NCBI GenBank assembly: GCA_964411065.1
Contig: CAYPJO010000014.1
Coordinates: 1 to 34,653, forward strand
Source of the DNA: DYHD01 sp964411065
GTDB lineage: Bacteria; Nitrospirota; Thermodesulfovibrionia; Thermodesulfovibrionales; Dissulfurispiraceae
Length of the DNA stretch: 34,653 bases
Reading direction: 5' to 3'
Below the pieces are notes generated by a model. It was not told where the DNA came from. It worked only from the letters and a program-made list of their open reading frames with translations, and made no database searches. Position numbers and translations under genes: made by a program. Below, one piece after another: positions 32,803-34,653 of the stretch (position 1 is its first letter; each line of letters starts with the position of its first letter).

Positions 32803-32955
32803 CTACCCCCTAAACCTCACAATATTACTATTCTCTAATCTAAAACACCTCAAAATTAAGAGCTTTAGCGACAGTTTTAGTATTTTTTCTTCCTGTAAGC
32901 ACCCTTTTAAATGTCGTAGATTATCTTTTTCCTCACTAAAATGGAAGTCTGACAT
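32803..32955 (-). CDS. Possible 50-residue protein between resB and ccsB
   Basis: An ORF that fills almost the whole resB-ccsB gap: its ATG lies two bases after the resB stop and its TAG one base before the ccsB ATG. The product starts MSDFHFSEEKDNLRHLKG and continues with a Leu/Lys-rich, helix-prone segment containing two of its Cys or hydrophobic clusters (LKLSLKLLILRCF), ending basic. No Shine-Dalgarno is present, so translation would depend on coupling to resB. No family recognised. It could equally be a non-coding spacer that is open by chance. Confidence 0.3.
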   Translation of the reverse strand: MSDFHFSEEKDNLRHLKGCLQEEKILKLSLKLLILRCFRLENSNIVRFRG

Positions 32956-32957
32956 AT

Positions 32958-34391
32958 CTAATGTTTAAAACTATTTGTTATTCTATTAAATTTTTGCTCA
33001 AAGGTTGTTTTGTATTTGTTTGTTGTTCCGTAAATTGAGACCCTAATCAAGCCGTCTTTCTCTCTAAGCAATTTGAGCCATATTCTTGAGTGGCTTTTGA
33101 AAAAAGCAATGTAAAGTCCAACAGTCATTAATATACAGCCGAGATATACTAACCATACACCGGGGTCTTTCCTTACTTGCAAACCAGTATATTGGGATTT
33201 CCATAGATCCTGGAATTCTATTATTCCATGGGGAATTATCCAGGTCTCTGGATATCTCCTTAGTATCCACTGGTTGTAAATAGGTTTTTTATCTTCAAAG
33301 AACTCTATAAAGACAGCTGGATTATTCATAGTTTCTGCGTAGGTAAATAATCTACCTCTTCTATCAATAGCTAAGGCAGGACTAAAATCAGAAATGACAC
33401 CTTTTATGTTAGTATCTGGGATCATGAAAGATTCCCCAAATTTCAGGGAGATCTCTTCTACTTTGCCGGTCTTTTTTGATGTAATGCGAAGTTTAAATAA
33501 AGATTCCATAGAGGGAGTGAAGCCATAACTGGATTGGTAGAAGGTGATTCCTTTATATCGGAGGGGTTCATTTACGGCTATAGTCTTTTTCAGGACCTCT
33601 TTACCATTCTCAATGATGGTTAAAACACTCGTGAAAGCCTTTGGAGTATCGGTATTTTCATAAAAAGTGACATCAAAATCATCACATCTAATCTCAAATC
33701 CTAAGGGAATCTCTTTTTCATTTCTTAGGTAGACTACAGATGATTGAGTGCCCTCTAAAAGATTAAGGTATCCGTTGAAACCAAAATGAATGCCTATCAT
33801 CGCTCCTAAGAGGATTAGTAAGATGCTGAGATGGGTAATGTAAACTCCCAATCTGCTGTATTTGTTTTTCTCGGCAAAAATTTGAGTTGTTCCATCTTCC
33901 ACAGTGTTTTGATGAATTCTGTATCCAGCTCTTTTTAGGGTTGAGATGATCTGTTCTTTCAATTTTGAGATATCTTTTTTGGTGGCAAAATCTATTTTCA
34001 AAGGTATTGTCTTAAGCTGTGCATCATCAGGATAGGTGGGATTTTCCTTTATCAAACTCAGGATTTTCGGAAGCCTTTCAAAGGAACAGACTATTAGGTT
34101 GGCTGTAAAAATAAATAGCAAAGCGATAAACCACCAGGATCTATACATATCAGTAAAGCCTAAAAAATCCAAAACCCTATAGACTGTAGGCGCAGTGGAC
34201 GTTCCAAATAACTTGGCTAAAACAGCTATGTTCTTTTGAGGTTCTGCTTGCTGTTCAATTATGGTCCCTATTATTGAGGTAATAGAGATTAAGGCAAAAA
34301 TGATGACAGCGAAAGTGACAGAGGATAATAGGTTCCATATGTAATCGATGATAGAGACTTTATTTGACTGGTCTTTTTTTGCTTTAGCCAT
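32958..34391 (-). CDS. resB: ResB/Ccs1 cytochrome c biogenesis protein
   Basis: 477 residues. Three N-terminal membrane helices: about 20-42 (SVTFAVIIFALISITSIIGTIIEQQ), about 86-104 (SWWFIALLFIFTANLIVCSFERLPK) and about 183-203 (GVYITHLSILLILLGAMIGIHFG). A long periplasmic domain (about 205-420) includes LRYKGITFYQSSYG, and a fourth helix follows DPGVWLVYLGCILMTVGLYIAFF. This is the ResB partner of the system II haem lyase. It is the first gene of resB-ccsB-tsaD. AAGGAA is 14 bases before the ATG, which is loose spacing. Confidence 0.95.
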   Translation of the reverse strand: MAKAKKDQSNKVSIIDYIWNLLSSVTFAVIIFALISITSIIGTIIEQQAEPQKNIAVLAKLFGTSTAPTVYRVLDFLGFTDMYRSWWFIALLFIFTANLIVCSFERLPKILSLIKENPTYPDDAQLKTIPLKIDFATKKDISKLKEQIISTLKRAGYRIHQNTVEDGTTQIFAEKNKYSRLGVYITHLSILLILLGAMIGIHFGFNGYLNLLEGTQSSVVYLRNEKEIPLGFEIRCDDFDVTFYENTDTPKAFTSVLTIIENGKEVLKKTIAVNEPLRYKGITFYQSSYGFTPSMESLFKLRITSKKTGKVEEISLKFGESFMIPDTNIKGVISDFSPALAIDRRGRLFTYAETMNNPAVFIEFFEDKKPIYNQWILRRYPETWIIPHGIIEFQDLWKSQYTGLQVRKDPGVWLVYLGCILMTVGLYIAFFKSHSRIWLKLLREKDGLIRVSIYGTTNKYKTTFEQKFNRITNSFKH

Positions 34392-34653
34392 AGAATGGAA
34401 TTATTCCTTAATGGAAATAAGAGATAGCAGCTCTTTCATACTTTTATAGAACTGATTTTATTTTCTGAGCGCTCAAGGCTTCTCACTAAGAGTTGGTCTT
34501 GTTGTATGGTTGATAGTTCAAAGGGAATTTATAATATCTCCTCTGGATAAAATATCAGGCAAGGAGAAAATTACTTAATATTTTATTTTTATATTATATT
34601 TTAAGTTTTATATTAAGATATCTTATCAAGATTATGCAAGTCTGAAATCTTGC
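34392..34653. other. Non-coding region upstream of resB
   Basis: 262 bases with no recognisable gene. Bases 34567-34632 are extremely AT-rich. A short inverted repeat, GCAAG (34636-34640) with CTTGC (34649-34653), is cut off at the window edge. Several -10-like hexamers exist on the minus strand, but none is paired with a convincing -35, so I do not name a promoter. GGAATAATTCC, a small dyad, lies just before the resB ATG. Confidence 0.4.

Noticed and set aside
1..34653. CRISPR arrays, tRNA or rRNA genes, integrases, toxin-antitoxin or phage-defence genes
   Set aside because: Looked for by eye on both strands; no repeat-spacer pattern, cloverleaf, or hallmark motif was found.

Overview
The window is a compact, AT-rich bacterial chromosome segment from a flagellated Gram-negative organism. 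The Gram-negative call rests on lpxK and kdsB (lipid A and KDO synthesis), lnt (lipoprotein N-acylation) and a GyrB carrying the long insertion of Gram-negative enzymes. ResB/CcsA (system II cytochrome c maturation), a CooT-like nickel protein, DUF3842, DUF4416 and a DUF401 permease together resemble Nitrospirota (Thermodesulfovibrio-like) or Desulfobacterota lineages. That assignment is inference and the species is not identifiable from the sequence alone. There are no rRNA or tRNA genes, no CRISPR array, no insertion sequences and no phage genes.

Layout. 1-67: start of a sixA-like phosphatase (minus), cut by the window edge. 271-2531: a two-domain class II aldolase-like protein converging on a histone-deacetylase-family enzyme. 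2654-12752: a plus-strand flagellar and signalling cluster: sigma-28 promoter, flagellin, flaG, fliD, fliS, a small protein, a REC-only regulator, REC-GAF-HD-GYP, PilZ, a PomA/MotB-like stator pair and an E. coli-like MotA/MotB pair. 12694-14640: DUF401 permease (minus), DUF3842 and CooT-like genes (plus). 14637-17588: kdsB-pyrG-SGNH hydrolase (minus). 17638-20422: lnt and prfB, the latter with the programmed +1 frameshift. 20423-20772: AT-rich non-coding candidate replication origin. 20773-26819: dnaA-dnaN-gyrB-lpxK. 26940-30511 (minus): clpC, tlpA-like, DUF4416. 30661-34391 (minus): resB, ccsA-type gene, tsaD.

How it works together. The flagellar cluster joins filament (FliC, FlaG, FliD, FliS), two ion-driven stators, and cyclic-di-GMP degradation (HD-GYP) and sensing (PilZ), so motility output and second-messenger control are probably co-transcribed. 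The flagellin leader has a near-consensus sigma-28 promoter and a hairpin presenting AGGAA in its loop upstream of a GGA-containing Shine-Dalgarno sequence, which suggests CsrA control. The strand composition bias flips across the prfB-dnaA gap, placing the probable origin there.

Most genes belong to recognised families. I did not find a convincing entirely new system. The best candidates for new biology are regulatory: the flagellin leader, an unannotated 36-codon ORF coupled to fliS and overlapped by a long inverted repeat, a 50-codon ORF filling the resB-ccsA gap, possible leaderless genes, and the mixed dual-stator/c-di-GMP operon.
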